Source: Ceratotherium simum simum
Taxonomy: Eukaryota; Chordata; Mammalia; Perissodactyla; Rhinocerotidae
Length of the DNA stretch: 64,000 nucleotides
NCBI RefSeq assembly: GCF_000283155.1
Contig: NW_004454282.1
Span: 2,601,939 to 2,665,938 of the forward strand
Reading direction: 5' to 3'
Both the position numbers and the translations under genes were made by a program. The notes under the pieces are model-generated. The model did not search any database. It worked only from the letters and a program-made list of their open reading frames with translations, and was not told the DNA's origin. Shown here in pieces: positions 60,181 through 64,000 of this stretch. Position 1 is the first letter of the stretch. Every line of letters starts with the position of its first letter.

Positions 60181-60690
60181 AGAAGCATCCTGTGGAAATG
60201 CAGGCATGTTACCTGGGAAAGAGGCCCATTAACTTGTGGCATCTGATAGTTTGTCATCTCAGGGAAAGGAGGAATTTGAGGAAGAGAACATTGGGAACAG
60301 TTCTGAAGTAAACAACTGGTCCGTCAGGGTTTTATCATCCATCAGATTAGGTCCTAAATTTCTTCCTGTTTTACTTCTGTTTCACTCAGTGTAGGTTTGG
60401 GAGACAAGGGTTGGAACAAGAGTTTCCTCATTACCTAGGATGAAACTAGTTCCTTTTGGCATTGTTGTCATATGGTAACAGTATTTTCAGAGTTGTACAG
60501 GTGAACGAATGAAAAATGACTGTTCAGGTTGGTAGCCTTGGCACATTATTCTGGAACCTTCTATTCAGTTATACCATGTTCCCTACCATGCCAAATTTGG
60601 ACTGGTAACGTCTCTCAGCCTGATTTGTAACTGTACAAATCTACTCAATAGATGTTGATTACTTGCTACTTAATAGATGTGATTTTTTAA
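60181..60690. other. Intronic DNA, nothing recognised
   Basis: No exon or named repeat is seen. Confidence 0.45.
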
Positions 60691-61080
60691 AAAAAGACAT
60701 TATTAAGCAAAAATGTACATAGAGAAAATAATATAACAAACCCTTTTTGTATCCATCATCCAACTAGCTATGCGATGTCTACCAAGCTGTTTAATCTCTC
60801 TGAATCTGTTTTTCTTCTTCTTTAAGATAAGGATAATGATCTTCCCCTCAAGGAACTACTATGAAAATTAAAGTATAATTAATATCCAACAATAATAACT
60901 AACACTCCATGAATGCTACAATCACCTGGCACTATGTTATGTGATTCCTATGAGGTGTAGGTACTGTTTTTATCCTCATTTTACAAAAGTGGAAACTGAG
61001 GCTCACAGAGGTTAAATATGTATTCCAGGTCACAAAACCAGAAACCACCCAAAACCAGCATTTAAATTCAGTTTTATTTT
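60691..61080. mobile_element. L1 remnant, sense MIR, antisense MIR
   Basis: 60691-60764 is an antisense L1M phrase (AAAATGTACATAGAGAAAATAATATAACAAACCC). 60765-60890 is a sense MIR half (CCAAGCTGTTTAATCTCTCTGAATCTG). 60895-61080 is an antisense MIR (TTTTATCCTCATTTTACAAAAGTGGAAACTGAGGCTCACAGAGG). Confidence 0.75.
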
Positions 61081-61442
61081 ACTCCAAAACCTTAAAAGAT
61101 GACTTTTATAATTCATAAAGGGGCTATGCAAATTCCCTCCCACCCCTACCCTATTTTGTTTAAAACTATATAAGCTTTTGACTTAGTCTTACCCTAAGCA
61201 GACGTCTATGAATTCCTTAAAGAAAAAAATGTATTTTTAAAAAGCCAAAAAGGCCAACAAAGCAAAGGTGTAGTGGGTTGGATTCCTGACTCGTTGCTCA
61301 TTTCGCTTACCCTCAGGGCGTACTTAGGTATTTGCTTATTTCTGTGGTTCTTGTATGAACTGGCAACATTGGTTTTGCATCACTGCAGAGAAACATAACC
61401 CATTGTTTCCTCTTTGTGACCAACTTTCTTCTTCATGTGCAG

Positions 61443-61529
61443 CATGCTGCAGACTTGGAAAAGAAGCAGAATGAAACAGAAAACAGGAAATTGCTGGGGA
61501 CCATAATCCAGTATGGCAACGTGATCCAG
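61443..61529 (+). CDS. ITPR1: ITPR1 coding exon, residues ~94-122 (arm to first MIR domain)
   Basis: This 87-nt exon has exactly 29 codons in phase 0 at both ends: [19 protein letters not shown] followed by [10 protein letters not shown]. It continues the suppressor domain: the acidic and basic charged helix of the arm, then the first beta strands of the MIR/beta-trefoil fold. The acceptor is GTGCAG|CAT and the donor CAG|GTAGGT. The one difference from the mammalian protein I remember is Ile (ATA) at about residue 114 where I recall Val, a conservative change needing one base. Residues about 106-128 have been described as a calmodulin-contacting segment and 90-110 as RACK1-binding (from memory). 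An 87-nt symmetric exon could be skipped without a frameshift, but nothing in the sequence shows that it is. Confidence 0.97.
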
Positions 61530-62664
61530 GTAGGTCAAAACTGCTCTTCTCTTTTGGAGCCGTAGCGTCACAAAGAACAAAACTGAAAACATAAACACAT
61601 GAAACTGAGTTTGGACACCTTTCTAGTAGGACTCCATGGAGACAACCAGTTTATTACAAAAGATCTAGTGTTTCTTGTTATATGCGCTGGACTATTGGGC
61701 TTTTTAGTTGGTGCTCTCTGAGTGCGAGAATCCACTTCTCTCCCTTGTAGCTGATAATTTAAGATATGTCCAAATATTTTGAGCTTCCTACCTGAAAGAA
61801 GCCTGCCTGTTGCAGTTTTAACTTGCATTCCTTGAAAGTTCTTCCTGTTTGGTGAATATTGGCTTCCCTGTAACTTTTATTTATTAGTTCAAGAGCTGGG
61901 CGCCAGAGGTAATAAGAACAATTCTGTATCTTCAGGTGGAATATTTGGTGATAGGTCTCATGTCTTATCTCCCAGGTTGTGAGGCTTATTTGTTTATCTC
62001 TTATGCCTTTAAATTTGGCATGGGAATAAAACACAACCTAGGAAACAGCTACTGCAGGTTTTGCTGAGAAAATCCATCTGGGTCTATCCTTGCAGAAAAT
62101 AGTGTGTGAGGAAGTCCAGTGCCAAATGTGGCCTCTCTTGATTTGTCCGGTTACTGGATCATTTTGACCCAGGCACAGAGGGTAGTAGTTACCAACTTGT
62201 GAGGACCTGACCCATTTGATTATCTTGCTTTATTATTTCCCTTTTTGAAGGATTTTGCTTACCATGTAAACTTTACCGATTACAAAGGAATTCCTTCCCA
62301 TTTTTATTCCTACTAAAGATACAGCAGTGCTAATCAGGAACATGGAAAACTAGAATGCCAAATTGGTAAAAGCAACCTTTTATGTTTAAATGAGTTATTA
62401 CTGTTAGATTCTTCGAAATAGTGAAAGAAGCTTCCAAAATCTGTTCCAAGATTAGGTCCTGCCAGTCTCACTCTTCCTCCCTTTCGGGTCTATCCGATTG
62501 AGAATGGACGCAAGGGGCCAAGTGGGCTCGAAGTTCAGGATCAGATTTATTACCGGGCCAGGCCAGTGCCTTGAATCTCAGAGTGCAAGACTCCCTGATT
62601 TGGTTAGATGGGAGGATGGCTTGAACTGAAGATGAAAGAGGGAGACGGGCTAAGAACATAAACT

Positions 62665-62860
62665 CCTAAGGGCATTCCAATTCAGATTGTGCAACTTACT
62701 GACTGTGAGATTTTGGGCAAGAAATCTTGCCATGCCTCAGTTTGCTCAGTAGCAAAATGAGAATAAAAATGGTATCTGCTTCCTAGGTTGATTGACAGGT
62801 GCCTATTACAGAGTAAGCTCTGAATATATATTAGCTAATATTACTTATTATTACTTCTCC
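62665..62860 (+). mobile_element. MIR SINE
   Basis: CAACTTACTGACTGTGAGATTTTGGGCAAG, GCCTCAGTTTGCTCAGTAGCAAAATGAG, CCTATTACAGAGTAAGCTCTGAAT. Confidence 0.85.
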
Positions 62861-63860
62861 CAAGCCTGGATCTTGGGATTCACCTCTAGGTAATGTAGGT
62901 TTATAAACCAACTGAGTCTAGCACCTAGACGGGTGCGTGGAAGGTTAGGGGCCACTCTCCAGGGTAACAATGAGGGCTCGGGACGGCATTGTCTTCTCCT
63001 TATTTATCATGGCCCAGGAATGTCAGGGTCTCACAAATCAGACAAGTTACTCGTAGCTCTACCCCCAACAACTCTGATAGAAGATTTATTCATAGACTTC
63101 CTAGGACTCTTCTAGAAACTGTATCTGTTAGCATCTGAAAAGAGGGTTATTGGCAGTTGGCAATAGAGTCCCATGCTGGTCTTACCATTTCTCCAGGGAT
63201 TGGGCTGTCTTTCATATTCTCTTCCATCTTCTATTATAGCCTTGTTGAGTCAGGAAGCCTTGGTCAGTGCTTCCTGGTCTAGACCTACTATGAGACAAGT
63301 TGTTTCCCGTCTAGATCTTTGGTCTTTGCATCTCCTTCATGTACCCATTACCCAAGAATTAAGAATAAAGTGCTTGGAAATTCAACGTAGAAATCCATAG
63401 CAGCCATGTTCTTCCAAATGAAATGACAGCCCCTTGATGGGGTCACCTGTTAAATTGAACTGTTTCTTGTGCTCAGAAGTGCGCTTGCTTAGCTCCACCT
63501 TTGTGTGAGGATGTATTCAGACTGCAGTTCCTCAGCTCCTTCACACGAATTAGGTCCCTTCCTGCTAACAGGCGGCAGAGTGCTGTGCCTAGCTGATGGT
63601 GCACTTGACCTGAGCAACATCCATCTTGTTCAAGGCTATGCTGGGAAAAAAATATTTCTTTTTCCCTCTACTTCTGCTGTCTTTGCTCTTCTTCGTTTTC
63701 TAATTATTCCCTGCCTTAGGCACTTTTGTGATTCTCTTAACTTCACAGGCAGCTCTGTGGTGGGAGGAATGTTTGATACATATTTTATGTGAGTGAGAGA
63801 GAAATCGTAGAGATTCAGAGGCTTGCTGACGCTCACCTTATTCTCTTGGTGGGTTTTTAG
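62861..63860. other. Intronic DNA before the third readable exon, nothing recognised
   Basis: No further exon or named repeat is seen. Open frames at 62933-63792 lack recognisable protein. Confidence 0.45.
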
Positions 63861-64000
63861 CTCCTGCATTTGAAAAGTAATAAATACCTAACTGTGAATA
63901 AGAGGCTTCCAGCTCTGCTGGAGAAGAATGCCATGAGAGTGACGTTGGACGAGGCTGGAAATGAAGGGTCCTGGTTTTATATTCAGCCATTCTACAAGCT
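63861..64000 (+). CDS. ITPR1: ITPR1 coding exon, residues ~123-169 (first MIR domain), truncated by window end
   Basis: 46 complete codons plus two bases are readable before the window stops: [20 protein letters not shown], then [20 protein letters not shown], then IQPFYK. This is the first MIR repeat of the IP3R1 beta-trefoil and the most conserved stretch seen here; types 1 and 2 differ here mainly by TLDEA versus SLDAA and QPFYK versus HPFWK, and this sequence is type 1 at both. It lies inside the suppressor domain, ahead of the IP3-binding core (about 224-604). The acceptor TTTTTAG precedes CTCCTG, in phase 0 with the previous exon. The exon runs beyond position 64000, so its donor is not visible. 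Confidence 0.97.

Larger units (their letters stand above)
53209..61442 (+). other. ITPR1: ITPR1 intron between first and second readable exons (8,234 nt, phase 0)
   Basis: The intron begins GTACGT and ends with a pyrimidine-rich tract and GTGCAG. It holds MIR, L2 and L1 remnants, listed separately, but no SINE of the perissodactyl family. Joining its two flanking exons reads [14 protein letters not shown], as expected for IP3R1, so no microexon is needed between them. Confidence 0.93.
61530..63860 (+). other. ITPR1: ITPR1 intron between second and third readable exons (2,331 nt, phase 0)
   Basis: The donor is GTAGGT and the acceptor ends GGGTTTTTAG. The junction reads [12 protein letters not shown], the expected IP3R1 sequence. 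Apart from a MIR at 62665-62860, I recognise no repeat or coding segment in it. Confidence 0.93.

Noticed and set aside
1..64000. Bacterial-type features (CRISPR arrays, operons, Shine-Dalgarno sites, insertion sequences).
   Set aside because: The window is vertebrate intronic DNA with spliced exons and SINE/LINE repeats; none of these features is present.

Overview
The window is mammalian nuclear DNA: CpG-poor, intron-rich and filled with ancient mammalian repeats (L2, MIR, MER5-type hAT elements, L1M, one MaLR-type LTR). It also carries eight copies of a tRNA-derived SINE with a GGGCCGGCC head. That SINE is the ERE-type family of odd-toed ungulates, so the source is a perissodactyl. The copies lack the GGACATGGCACC segment I remember from horse ERE consensuses, which tilts me towards rhinoceros or tapir. 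This last step is a weak inference.

Only one protein-coding gene is supported: ITPR1, the type 1 inositol 1,4,5-trisphosphate receptor, on the + strand. Three internal coding exons are readable, at 53093-53208, 61443-61529 and 63861-64000 (cut by the window end). They join in frame and encode about residues 55-169 of the receptor: part of the N-terminal suppressor domain, its helical arm and the start of the first MIR domain. The first 53 kb is the 3' part of one large intron. I found no further exon, CpG island or RNA gene in it, and the short open frames scattered through it are chance or repeat-derived.

Layout: 1-9.1 kb is L2, MIR and LTR remnants with one SINE that kept its target duplication. 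9.1-13.9 kb holds two SINEs inserted successively into one target, an L2 split by an L1, and another SINE. 14-23 kb is repeat-poor and includes an exact 13-bp Maf recognition element. 23-27.3 kb has an L2 split by three hAT elements, then the only sense-strand SINE. 28-35 kb is mostly L2 and MIR. 35-38.3 kb is L1. 40.7-41.7 kb is a cluster of MER5-like elements. 42-49 kb is L2, L1 and MIR. 49.5-52.4 kb is the most unusual part: a TG/AC tract, an exact 79-bp tandem duplication, a 130-bp inverted repeat at 97.7% identity around a 275-bp spacer, and two adjacent SINEs, all 0.7-3.6 kb upstream of the first readable ITPR1 exon. 52.4-64 kb holds the three exons and two introns with MIR, L2 and L1 remnants.

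I see no previously undescribed protein system. The strongest novel-looking signal is the 50.95-51.49 kb inverted repeat, followed by the 79-bp duplication.
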